From assembly GCA_029934755.1 (NCBI GenBank), contig JAOZLQ010000086.1, forward strand, positions 1-9,381: 9,381 nucleotides of DNA, written 5' to 3'. Numbering within the stretch: position 1 is the first letter of the stretch; the number at the start of each line of letters is the position of its first letter. Origin of the DNA: Desulfuromusa sp. (GTDB lineage Bacteria > Desulfobacterota > Desulfuromonadia > Desulfuromonadales > Geopsychrobacteraceae). Both the position numbers and the translations under genes were made by a program. The notes below the pieces were generated by a model. The model saw nothing but the letters and a program-made list of their open reading frames with translations. It was not told the origin of the DNA and made no database searches. This document shows, piece by piece, positions 1 through 6,242 of this stretch.

Positions 1-65
1 GCGTTTTGTCCAGCTGCAAAACCAACAGTTCCAGTATTCCGGGCAGCGGTAACACCGGCAGTTCC
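1..65 (-). repeat. Two imperfect 33-nt tandem units inside the exported protein
   Basis: On the minus strand bases 65-33 encode GTAGVTAARNT and bases 32-1 encode GTVGFAAGQN plus a GCx (Ala) codon, in register. Gly1, Thr2, Gly4, Ala7 and Asn10 are identical between the units. The array reaches the window edge, so the number of copies is unknown. Confidence 0.5.
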
Positions 66-317
66 AGCACCATATCCTATGGAGGATTGAACATGATGCT
101 CTAATTGGTGTTGGTTACGATGCTGACCGCGATTCTGAGTCTGAGTCTGAACCATAGAGTTAGTTCGGCTGGCAATACCTCTACCAACACTACCACCAAA
201 AGCAACAGCTGAATTTGAAATCAATGTACCTGATGAAAAATCAAAGGCGACGGGTGTTAACACAAATAACATGACAAAAGACCAGACCAATGGGGATATT
301 TTCATAACGCTTTTCAT
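1..317 (-). CDS. Exported Gly/Ala/Gln-rich protein of unknown function, 3' end cut by window edge
   Basis: A reading frame opens at the ATG at 317 and stays open for 105 full codons to the left edge, so the C-terminus is missing. The start is supported by an AGGAG ribosome-binding site (324-328), 6 nt upstream, and by a promoter just before it. The N-terminus looks like a Sec signal peptide: basic MKSVMK, a hydrophobic core at residues 7-25, and a likely cleavage after Ala-Val-Ala (37-39), before FGGSVGRG. After that comes a polar Gln/His/Asn-rich stretch (57-77), then a Gly/Ala/Thr-rich region made of two imperfect 11-residue units (85-95 and 96-106). I do not recognise the family. Seen: signal peptide and repeats. 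Inferred: a secreted or envelope protein. The gene follows smr but probably has its own transcript. A lipoprotein is unlikely because no Cys follows the hydrophobic core. Confidence 0.75.
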   Translation of the reverse strand, partial: MKSVMKISPLVWSFVMLFVLTPVAFDFSSGTLISNSAVAFGGSVGRGIASRTNSMVQTQTQNRGQHRNQHQLEHHVQSSIGYGAGTAGVTAARNTGTVGFAAGQN

Positions 318-324
318 TTTTTTC

Positions 325-379
325 TCCTTTTAGAGGGTTATAGTTAGCGTCTACATGTCATTCAACGCACCTAAAAGGA
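325..379 (-). promoter_or_regulatory. 9-bp inverted repeat pairing an upstream arm with the ribosome-binding site
   Basis: On the minus strand TCCTTTTAG (379-371) is the exact reverse complement of CTAAAAGGA (333-325), with 37 nt between. The downstream arm overlaps the AGGAG ribosome-binding site of the exported-protein gene. The upstream arm lies before the -35 box. An mRNA reading through from smr would contain both arms and could hide the ribosome-binding site, whereas an mRNA from the local promoter would lack the upstream arm. The pairing is seen; the regulatory role is inferred. Confidence 0.4.
337..365 (-). promoter_or_regulatory. Sigma-70 type promoter of the exported-protein gene
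   Basis: Read on the minus strand, TTGAAT (360-365, 4/6 to consensus) is followed after exactly 17 nt by TATAAC (337-342, 5/6). Transcription would begin near 330, giving a leader of only about 13 nt that still holds the AGGAG site. The promoter lies in the 75-nt gap after smr, immediately upstream of the exported-protein gene. Inferred from sequence only. Confidence 0.55.
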
Positions 380-392
380 ATTGGTTTACAAA

Positions 393-1082
393 TTATTCAC
401 ATTTTTTATTTTTTTTTAAAAACAGAATAAGGGCACCATCTCCGCCATATTGTTTTGGCGCACGTCCCCATTCGGCAACCAGATTTTGCCCCTCACCTGA
501 TAGAAACTGTTCTGTTGCATCTCGCAGAACCGGTTCTCCATCTGAGGAATGCAGTCCTTTACCAGTAATCACAAGCAAAGTCTTCCATCCCTGATATTGA
601 GCATTCTGTAAAAAATAGCTTAGCTTCTCTGTAGCTTCAGAACGCTGACAACCATGAAGATCCAAGGAAGCATCAGGTGTCAATTTTCCTTGTTTCAATT
701 GTTTCATCCGGCGTGGCAACACCATAGGTTCAGAATCATCTTCAGGAAAATGTTCTTTAAATCGCACCGGGAAATCACCCATTGCTTCTAGAAAAAGATC
801 TTGATCGTTTTGTTCTTGAGTTATTTCTGTCATATCGTCAGTAGGAAAGAAGTTGCTCGATATCACCTCTTCATGATCGTCATCCTGCGTCAACTGTTGA
901 ACACCGAGCGTCGCCATTTCCTTTACAAAAGAGCCCATTACATTCTTACGAGTCGGTATCTTTTCAATATTCTTCTGCGGGGTCCCCAAAGGACTGGAAA
1001 CAGCAAACCCCTTCAGATTTCCAAAGGGGTCACTATTAAATTCACAGATTTTTGATTTAACCATCTTTTTCTTTTTAGCCAT
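393..1082 (-). CDS. Smr (small MutS-related) domain protein
   Basis: The 229-residue protein has a C-terminal Smr domain (about 139-223) and a long, mostly acidic, low-complexity N-terminal half that begins with a basic MAKKKKMVKSK segment. Diagnostic Smr features are LDLHG (140-144), VITGKGLHS (171-179) and the Gly-Gly-x-Gly-Ala turn with a hydrophobic strand (213-221). In many family members the second motif reads His-Gly-Lys-Gly; here the first position is Thr, a common variant. Smr domains are nuclease or nucleic-acid-binding modules. Stand-alone proteobacterial members include SmrB, which cleaves mRNA between collided ribosomes, and MutS2 carries one at its C-terminus. A DLFLEAMGDFP stretch (95-105) resembles the linear motif preceding the domain in SmrA/SmrB-like proteins. 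The ATG follows the upstream stop by 9 nt, with a GAGGA site overlapping that stop, so it is co-transcribed with the TPR gene. Substrate not determinable here. Confidence 0.88.
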   Translation of the reverse strand: MAKKKKMVKSKICEFNSDPFGNLKGFAVSSPLGTPQKNIEKIPTRKNVMGSFVKEMATLGVQQLTQDDDHEEVISSNFFPTDDMTEITQEQNDQDLFLEAMGDFPVRFKEHFPEDDSEPMVLPRRMKQLKQGKLTPDASLDLHGCQRSEATEKLSYFLQNAQYQGWKTLLVITGKGLHSSDGEPVLRDATEQFLSGEGQNLVAEWGRAPKQYGGDGALILFLKKNKKCE

Positions 1083-1091
1083 AAAGGATCC

Positions 1092-1814
1092 TCAGCGTAA
1101 AACCTGCTTACGCCGACCAGTCATTGCTTTTGTCTGTTTCTTGATAATGGCACCCTGTTTTTCCAGATGAAACTGATACCACACATCTCCAAAACCTTTC
1201 ATTTTCATTTTTTTACCCGCCTCAAGAAGATCCATATTTTCCTGTAAATGCTCATCTGAAGTTTTGGTAATCCCTTTTTTCAATATTTCAATCGCCTTAA
1301 CCCGCTCACCAATACGATCCATACAGAAAGCATAAACAGCATAAACCATTGGTTCTTTACGATTACCGGAAACCGCTTTACCAAAAGTTTCAACCATTTT
1401 TTTGGTTTTATTCTTCTTCATGTAAGTAATTGCCAGCATTGACGTACTCACCCAATTTCGCACAAACCCTTTTTCCAAATAAGGAACGGCTTCTTTAAAG
1501 TCGCGCTTAAGATAGTAAATCGTTCCAATTTGTGAATGAATCTGCTGTTTAACATATATTTGCCAGGCGCCATATTTCAACCCATCCTGAAGCTCTTTAA
1601 TCGCTTTGTCACTTCGATTAGCCATCATATCCCGCTGTGCCACTTCCATTAATGCGCCGACTTTTTTCATGGTAATCCGGGTAAGCACCATAAATATCAC
1701 CGCAAATATTACGGCAGAAACAGCCATCGTTATCCATATGTTAGCAGTAACAAACTGCATCATCAAAGCAGATGATAAAGCTGAGCAAGCAAATGAGATC
1801 AACATATTAAGCAT
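1092..1814 (-). CDS. Membrane-anchored TPR repeat protein
   Basis: The 240-residue protein starts with two closely spaced hydrophobic segments (about 2-22 and 26-46), predicting an N-terminal membrane hairpin. It continues with a helical region holding about four TPR-like repeats (roughly 52-84, 90-117, 120-150, 155-186); the repeats show Gly/Ala at helix crossings, as in QIGTIYYLKRDFKEAVPYLE. The C-terminus is a basic tail with a conserved-looking GFGDVWYQFHLEKQ stretch (207-220) and no further domain. TPR arrays bind other proteins, so an assembly or scaffold role at the inner membrane is plausible, but no partner can be named. The start is the first ATG, with AAAGGA 8 nt upstream; an in-frame Met at residue 4 is a poorer choice. 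It heads a two-gene unit with smr (9-nt gap) and is separated from mltD by 155 nt containing a promoter-like sequence. Confidence 0.8.
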   Translation of the reverse strand: MLNMLISFACSALSSALMMQFVTANIWITMAVSAVIFAVIFMVLTRITMKKVGALMEVAQRDMMANRSDKAIKELQDGLKYGAWQIYVKQQIHSQIGTIYYLKRDFKEAVPYLEKGFVRNWVSTSMLAITYMKKNKTKKMVETFGKAVSGNRKEPMVYAVYAFCMDRIGERVKAIEILKKGITKTSDEHLQENMDLLEAGKKMKMKGFGDVWYQFHLEKQGAIIKKQTKAMTGRRKQVLR

Positions 1815-1824
1815 TTAAATAATC

Positions 1825-1908
1825 CTTTGACAGATAGGTATCAGAAAAGGTCAAAATCCAGAATATTCCGGGGCTGAACTTTATCAACCTGCACAGAAAA
1901 TGTCAAAG
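1825..1908 (-). promoter_or_regulatory. 8-bp inverted repeat spanning the -35 box and the TPR ribosome-binding site
   Basis: On the minus strand CTTTGACA (1908-1901) is the exact reverse complement of TGTCAAAG (1832-1825), 68 nt apart. The upstream arm contains the TTGACA -35 box; the downstream arm overlaps the AAAGGA ribosome-binding site. As at the exported gene, only a read-through transcript would contain both arms. The long loop makes a stable RNA fold uncertain, and chance or a DNA-level operator are alternatives. Confidence 0.25.
1878..1906 (-). promoter_or_regulatory. Sigma-70 type promoter of the TPR-smr unit
   Basis: On the minus strand a perfect TTGACA (1901-1906) is followed after 17 nt by TAAAGT (1878-1883, 4/6). 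The start point would be near 1871, giving a leader of about 57 nt before the TPR gene. It lies in the 155-nt gap between the mltD stop and the TPR start, the longest gap in the window. Inferred from sequence only. Confidence 0.5.
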
Positions 1909-1932
1909 CAATCAAAGAGAATGAAGAGTATA

Positions 1933-1955
1933 ATTCCACTTGGAACAAGTAGAAT
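1933..1955 (-). terminator. Hairpin 15 nt after mltD, possible terminator or 3'-end stabiliser
   Basis: In minus-strand RNA, bases 1955-1946 (AUUCUACUUG) pair with 1942-1933 (CAAGUGGAAU) around a 3-nt UUC loop. This gives a continuous 10-bp stem with one U-G wobble. On the plus strand the same position is an A-C mismatch, so the fold favours minus-strand RNA. No U-run follows (UAUACUCUUC), so it is not a classical intrinsic terminator. Confidence 0.4.
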
Positions 1956-1969
1956 GACAAACTGTCTTA

Positions 1970-3565
1970 TCAGCTTGCAGAAACCATCAAGGTAAGTTTT
2001 TGACCTGGGCGCAGGATATGACCATGAGAAAGTTCATTCCAACGACGAATTTGTTCTGTTGCGACATCAAACTGACGACCGATATCCCAGAGTGTGTCCC
2101 CTGGAACAACCTTATAAACCAGTTTTCGAGATGGTCCTTTTTTCGGCTGTGTTTTCGCCACAATACGGACACCAGGTTTTGAAACTGCAAGAACCTGACC
2201 CGGTCGAAGCAAGTTACTCCAACCTAGTTTATTCCAGACCCGCAATTTTTTTTCTGTCACATTATTGCGTCTGGCAATCGACCAAAGGCTGTCACCACTA
2301 CGAACCTTATAGGTCCTACGGCGACTCCGAACATAACTATCCTCCAGGGCACTAGCCGGAAGAGCCGTATAGCCTTTCTTCAAGGGCAGAATCAGGTTTT
2401 GGCCAATCTGTAAAGCCCGAGGATTTTTAATATTATTCAACGCAATGATATCATCAACACGAATATGATATTTTCGCGCCATAACCTGGAGCGTATCCCC
2501 CGATTTAATTTGATGGCGATGATAACTAGCTCGCTGGTCAACAGGGAGTTGGGCATAGCGAGTTTTAACTTGTTCAACACTGCCAAAAGGAATTCTGATC
2601 TGATAATTTTTAACTCCAGGAGGGGTACACCAGCGCTTCAGCTCAGGATTCAACTCTTTTAAATCCCGATAACTAATGTCACAATATTTGGCGATTATTT
2701 CAAGATCTGTACTTGTTTCCAGAGTGATAGTTTCATATTCAAGCGGTTCAGCAATATTCAAATCAGAAAAACCATAAGCTTCCAGGTTTTTGACGATATT
2801 CAAAGCCGCTAAAAATTTTGGCAAGTAATTCTTGGTTTCTTCTCGAAGTACACGACCTTCCGTCAGAACCCAAAAATCGCGGCTACCACTTGCTCTGACT
2901 GCTTTACGAACTTTTCCACCACCGGCGTTATACGCCGCAACGGCCAAAAACCAATCACCATCAAAACGTTTATGCAAATATTTCAAATGCTTAGCAGCAG
3001 CACGCGTAGATTTTTCTATATCCAAACGTCCATCCTGCCACCAGTCATTATCCAAACCGTACAACCGTCCAGTACTTTCGATAAATTGCCAAGGACCAGC
3101 GGCATGAGCCCAGCTATAAGCACGCACATTAAATCCAGACTCAATCATAGCGAGATAAGCTAGATCGAGAGGAACCCCCTCGTCAGCAAAGACTTTCTGG
3201 ATTTTCGGTATGTAGCGTCCAGCTCTTTCAAGCCACCGGGCAAAAGTTTTTTTGCTGGAGCCACTATATCGTTTCACCAACTTGTCAACGCGGGCATGTT
3301 CACTCAGAGGAAAATCACCAGAATAAGGCAGAATGGAGTTGGTTTGTAAATAGTTGTTGATGGGTCCCGGAAGTGTTTTCACGAAAGGTAATTCGAATTT
3401 TGCAATAACGGGAATATTTTTGCTAACAGTTACCGCTGAAATTTCTGGAGAATCCTCTGGCTCTGCTGGTTTCACCTGATCTGCTGGCCGTATTCCCAAC
3501 AATTGCACAGATGAGTTGCAGCCAAAAAGAATCAACAATAACAAAATAAAAATAGACTTGGCCAT
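1970..3565 (-). CDS. mltD: Membrane-bound lytic murein transglycosylase D (SLT + LysM repeats)
   Basis: This 531-residue enzyme cleaves the MurNAc-GlcNAc bond of peptidoglycan, forming 1,6-anhydroMurNAc ends. It starts with a lipoprotein-type signal: hydrophobic 4-14, then LFGC with Cys16 as the lipidation site, so it is probably outer-membrane anchored in the periplasm. The GH23 SLT domain (about 118-260) has Glu142 in MIESGFN as the catalytic acid, followed by AAGPWQFI (155-162) and VAAYNAGGGKV (209-219). Residues 278-327 look like a degenerate LysM-type module. Three clear LysM domains follow (about 349-395, 418-462, 483-528), each with the SGDTL/PGDTL-type start and a RPGQ/IGQ-type end, which bind glycan. 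The ATG has a GGAG site 7 nt upstream. The gene ends in tandem stops TGA-TAA. It is larger than E. coli MltD by about 80 residues, mainly because of the extra LysM. A promoter-like sequence lies in the 83-nt gap after hflX. Confidence 0.95.
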   Translation of the reverse strand: MAKSIFILLLLILFGCNSSVQLLGIRPADQVKPAEPEDSPEISAVTVSKNIPVIAKFELPFVKTLPGPINNYLQTNSILPYSGDFPLSEHARVDKLVKRYSGSSKKTFARWLERAGRYIPKIQKVFADEGVPLDLAYLAMIESGFNVRAYSWAHAAGPWQFIESTGRLYGLDNDWWQDGRLDIEKSTRAAAKHLKYLHKRFDGDWFLAVAAYNAGGGKVRKAVRASGSRDFWVLTEGRVLREETKNYLPKFLAALNIVKNLEAYGFSDLNIAEPLEYETITLETSTDLEIIAKYCDISYRDLKELNPELKRWCTPPGVKNYQIRIPFGSVEQVKTRYAQLPVDQRASYHRHQIKSGDTLQVMARKYHIRVDDIIALNNIKNPRALQIGQNLILPLKKGYTALPASALEDSYVRSRRRTYKVRSGDSLWSIARRNNVTEKKLRVWNKLGWSNLLRPGQVLAVSKPGVRIVAKTQPKKGPSRKLVYKVVPGDTLWDIGRQFDVATEQIRRWNELSHGHILRPGQKLTLMVSAS

Positions 3566-3618
3566 TTATAAACTCCAGCTCGACTTTCCACTGACAAACA
3601 TCAACATTAGTTAATTAC

Positions 3619-3647
3619 AATTTAGCGAAGACCGCTCACTAAGTCAA
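3619..3647 (-). promoter_or_regulatory. Sigma-70 type promoter of mltD
   Basis: On the minus strand TTGACT (3642-3647, 5/6) is followed after 17 nt by TAAATT (3619-3624, 4/6). The -35 box begins right after the hflX stop codon. The start would be near 3612, giving a leader of about 47 nt. A short hairpin can also be drawn in the spacer, but no terminator-like U-run is present. Inferred from sequence only. Confidence 0.42.
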
Positions 3648-3648
3648 G

Positions 3649-5289
3649 TCACAAACTCTCAGAGACACCCTCTTCTGGCCAGAAACGACGCTGCATTTCA
3701 TCGAGTAAAGGGCCAAAACTATTCCGCTTCAGAGCAGAAACTGAGACAGCATCGTAACGACGACAAATATGTGGCAAATCTTCTACAGCAACTTGATCGA
3801 TCTTATTAAATACCAGTAACCGCTGTTGAGTTCCAAGATCCAGATCATTAAGAATTTTATCGACCGATTTAATCTGTTCGTCATAGCGTGGATTTGATAA
3901 ATCAACCAGGTGCAATAACAAATCAGCATCTTCTAACTCTTCCAGTGTTGCTTTAAAAGCACCTATCAAACTCGGTGGCAGATCGCGAATAAAACCAACC
4001 GTATCGGTAATAATGACTTCTCGATCCAAGGGAAAACGTAACCGTCGCGTGGCAGTATCCAGAGTAGCAAACAACAGGTTTTCAGTTAATACATCACTCT
4101 GAGTCAGTGCATTTAGTAAAGTCGATTTCCCAGCATTAGTGTAACCAACAATAGAGACAATAGGCAGCCCCGCCCTGATCCGTTTCTGGCGCCGCTGAAC
4201 TCGACCACGCCCGAGGGAATCCAGTTGTTTTTCCAATCGACGAATTTTATCACGTATGCGCCTTCGATCAGTTTCAAGCTTGGTCTCCCCTGGCCCACGT
4301 CCCCCTATTCCACCCATAAGGCGAGACATGGCCGTTCCTTTTCCAGATAAGCGGGGGAGAATATATTTCAACTGCGCCAGTTCTACCTGAACTTTTCCAT
4401 CCCTGGATTGTGCCCGTTTTGCAAAAATATCCAGAATTAACTGGCTGCGATCAATAACTTTCATCTCAGTTATTTCTGAAATGGAACGGATCTGATTTGG
4501 GGTCAGATCCTGATCAAACACCAGCAAGGTTGCACGTTGTTGTAGTGCTCGGATGATAATTTCCCGTAATTTCCCCTCACCAACCAAAAAACGGGGATTT
4601 AATTTACGCGGCCGCTGTATCACTTTATCGATGACAGCAAGGTTGGCAGTTCGAGCAAGCTCATCAAGTTCGGCCATAGAGTCTTCAACTTTCTGGCGAC
4701 TCCCCTGCCCCACGGAAATTAGTAACGCCCTTTCTCGACCATCATCAAGATTAATCGTTTCAGCAACAACACGCTCCATTTCTTGATCCAGGGCGTGGAT
4801 AAATGCGGAAAAATCAAGTTCAAAGTGATGGAAATCTTTCAGTTCGACGGTTTCAATCTGGGATTTCTGTTTGGTCGGAAGCAGATGTGCATACTCAAAA
4901 TGCTCTGGCAAACCATCCTCGCCGACACCGATAACAGCCATGGCATCAAGGCGTAACAGTTCTAAGTCAGTTAAGTCATCACGGCTGAGGGGTTCTTGTT
5001 TCAAATGGGTATGAATACAGCGCAGCCCACGTAAACCACTTCGGCCCAGACTGTATTTGGAAAGATCGGGAATAATAATTTCCCGATCATCACCAACAAT
5101 GACATATCTGATAGCTCCAGATCGATCGATGATCAAACCAATCTGTCGCTTTAACTCACGGGATAATTCGGTCAGGTAACGGGCGAGTTCTCCTGTAATC
5201 AGCTCATTGGCAGGTATCTTACGCCGGTAAATTCGTTCCAGCGCTTTGACCTGACTAGCTTTGAGCCCACCTGTTTTACCCTCGATCAT
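3649..5289 (-). CDS. hflX: GTPase HflX, long form with N-terminal extension
   Basis: HflX is a cytoplasmic GTPase that binds the 50S subunit and, in studied bacteria, splits stalled or stress-inactivated 70S ribosomes. The family core is clear: an N-terminal nucleotide-binding-like domain (about 186-280, with NPRFLVGEGKL), a coiled region starting with the HflX signature GGIGGRGPGETKLETDRR (326-343), and a G domain with P-loop GYTNAGKST (382-390), DTVGF (429-433), NKID (495-498) and SVSAL (516-520). The protein is 546 residues against about 426 in E. coli. The extra roughly 185 residues at the N-terminus include GLIIDRSGAIRYVIVGD (51-67) and CIHTHLKQEPLSRDDLTDL (91-109), a pattern I associate with long HflX proteins of clostridia and deltaproteobacteria. 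The ATG at 5289 has GGAAG about 7 nt upstream. The hfq neighbour seen in enterobacteria is absent; fabI lies upstream, separated by a strong hairpin. Confidence 0.96.
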   Translation of the reverse strand: MIEGKTGGLKASQVKALERIYRRKIPANELITGELARYLTELSRELKRQIGLIIDRSGAIRYVIVGDDREIIIPDLSKYSLGRSGLRGLRCIHTHLKQEPLSRDDLTDLELLRLDAMAVIGVGEDGLPEHFEYAHLLPTKQKSQIETVELKDFHHFELDFSAFIHALDQEMERVVAETINLDDGRERALLISVGQGSRQKVEDSMAELDELARTANLAVIDKVIQRPRKLNPRFLVGEGKLREIIIRALQQRATLLVFDQDLTPNQIRSISEITEMKVIDRSQLILDIFAKRAQSRDGKVQVELAQLKYILPRLSGKGTAMSRLMGGIGGRGPGETKLETDRRRIRDKIRRLEKQLDSLGRGRVQRRQKRIRAGLPIVSIVGYTNAGKSTLLNALTQSDVLTENLLFATLDTATRRLRFPLDREVIITDTVGFIRDLPPSLIGAFKATLEELEDADLLLHLVDLSNPRYDEQIKSVDKILNDLDLGTQQRLLVFNKIDQVAVEDLPHICRRYDAVSVSALKRNSFGPLLDEMQRRFWPEEGVSESL

Positions 5290-5319
5290 TGCTTTCTTCC
5301 ATAGTCAATATCAATAAAT

Positions 5320-5350
5320 AGGGGAACACGTATCGAGCACATGTCCCCCT
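5320..5350 (-). terminator. 12-bp hairpin between fabI and hflX, terminator or attenuator candidate
   Basis: In minus-strand RNA, bases 5350-5339 (AGGGGGACAUGU) pair with 5331-5320 (ACGUGUUCCCCU) around a 7-nt loop. The result is an unbroken 12-bp stem with two G-U wobbles. On the opposite strand both wobbles become A-C mismatches, so the structure is tuned to transcription out of fabI. It starts 16 nt after the fabI stop. The downstream tract AUUUAUUGAUAUU is U-rich but not a clean U-run. It sits only 30 nt before the hflX start, so complete termination would leave no room for a normal hflX promoter; partial termination or mRNA stabilisation is more likely. Confidence 0.6.
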
Positions 5351-5366
5351 GTTTACTACAGATTTT

Positions 5367-6134
5367 CTAGCCAGCAGCAATACTGAATCCGCCATCAACA
5401 TAATGAACTTCACCGGTTACACCGGAAGAAAGATCGGATAATAGATAAAGCGCCGCCTTACCAACATCTTCCTGATTGACCAGCCGCTTTAGAGGGGCAC
5501 GTTCTTCAGCAACACTCAATTTTTTCTTAAAATCGGCAATCCCTGCAGCGGCCAAGGTTTTAATCGGTCCAGCAGAAAGTGCATTGACCCGAATACCCTG
5601 CTCGCCCAGCTCGGCAGCCAGATAACGAACTGAAGATTCCAGTGCTGCCTTAGCTACACCCATAACATTGTAAGCAGGAATAGTACGAACTGAACCAAGG
5701 TAGGTCATAGTAATAATGCTGCCGCCTTCCTGTAAAATAGGAAGCGCACAGCGAGTCATCGATACCAACGAATAGGCGCTGACATCTAACGCCAGACGGA
5801 AACCATCACGGCTGGTCTGGCTGAATGGACGTTTCAGATCCTCACGATTAGCAAATGCAATGGCGTGAACCACAAAATCAATCTTGCCCCATTGTTTTTC
5901 CAGTTCGCTGAAAACAGCAACCATTTCATCCTCATTTTGTACATCACAAGGAAGAATTATATTAGAATCAAGGCTTTCAGCCAACGGTCGTACTCGTTTT
6001 TCCAAAGCTTCATTCAAAAAGGTAAATGCCAATTCAGCACCTTCAGCATGAAGTTGTTGTGCTATCCCCCAAGCAATGCTTTTATTGTTTGCAACACCAA
6101 AAATAACTCCGCGTTTCCCAGTCATCAATCCCAT
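5367..6134 (-). CDS. fabI: Enoyl-[acyl-carrier-protein] reductase (NADH) FabI
   Basis: FabI reduces trans-2-enoyl-ACP to acyl-ACP with NAD(P)H, the last step of each type II fatty-acid elongation cycle in the cytoplasm. The 255-residue length is normal for this short-chain dehydrogenase subfamily. The divergent FabI dinucleotide motif GVANNKSIAWGIA is at 13-25, CDV (63-65) contacts the adenine, and HAIAFAN is at 90-96. The catalytic pattern is Tyr145 (YLGS), Tyr155 and Lys162 (YNVMGVAK), followed by RVNALSAGPIKTLAAAGI (182-199) and the C-terminal VDGGFSI. The residue equivalent to E. coli Gly93 is Ala, which is usual in many FabI proteins and not by itself a resistance mark. The ATG at 6134 is preferred over Met4 because a strong AGGAGG lies 10 nt upstream. 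The gene stands between a FapA-like gene (108-nt gap) and hflX (77-nt gap with hairpin), apart from other fatty-acid genes. Confidence 0.97.
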   Translation of the reverse strand: MGLMTGKRGVIFGVANNKSIAWGIAQQLHAEGAELAFTFLNEALEKRVRPLAESLDSNIILPCDVQNEDEMVAVFSELEKQWGKIDFVVHAIAFANREDLKRPFSQTSRDGFRLALDVSAYSLVSMTRCALPILQEGGSIITMTYLGSVRTIPAYNVMGVAKAALESSVRYLAAELGEQGIRVNALSAGPIKTLAAAGIADFKKKLSVAEERAPLKRLVNQEDVGKAALYLLSDLSSGVTGEVHYVDGGFSIAAG

Positions 6135-6144
6135 AATTTATATG

Positions 6145-6150
6145 CCTCCT
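6145..6150 (-). promoter_or_regulatory. Strong ribosome-binding site of fabI
   Basis: AAAGGAGG on the minus strand, core AGGAGG at 6150-6145, is the best match to the 16S rRNA tail in the window. It is 10 nt from the ATG at 6134 and 19 nt from the in-frame Met4, which decides the start in favour of 6134. Confidence 0.7.
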
Positions 6151-6158
6151 TTGAAAAT

Positions 6159-6187
6159 AATTTATAAATGGATGCTCTTTTTAACAA
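6159..6187 (-). promoter_or_regulatory. Weak promoter candidate upstream of fabI
   Basis: On the minus strand TTGTTA (6182-6187, 4/6) is followed after 17 nt by TAAATT (6159-6164, 4/6); an overlapping TATAAA (6161-6166) would give a 15-nt spacer. The sequence is AT-rich, so a chance match is possible. If used, fabI would be transcribed independently of the FapA-like gene. Confidence 0.25.
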
Positions 6188-6242
6188 AAGCGCGGAAGGA
6201 AGGCAAGTCAGGTTGATTTTGATGGTCTTTGTCTGTATTCAA

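Noticed and set aside
401..420. Long T-rich run, possible intrinsic terminator
   Set aside because: On the transcribed minus strand it is an A-run encoding the Lys-rich end of the Smr protein, and no hairpin precedes it. On the plus strand there is no gene to terminate.
355..594. Plus-strand open frame of 79 codons
   Set aside because: It lies antisense to the 3' end of smr, has no ribosome-binding site, and its composition mirrors the Smr codons.
3621..3641. Short hairpin (TTAGTG/CGCTAA, minus strand) after hflX as a terminator
   Set aside because: Only about 6 bp with a 9-nt loop and no U-run; it overlaps the likely mltD promoter spacer.
5850..5865. Ala in FabI at the position of E. coli Gly93 as a triclosan-resistance mutation
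   Set aside because: Ala here belongs to the HAIAFA form found naturally in many FabI proteins, so it cannot be read as acquired resistance.
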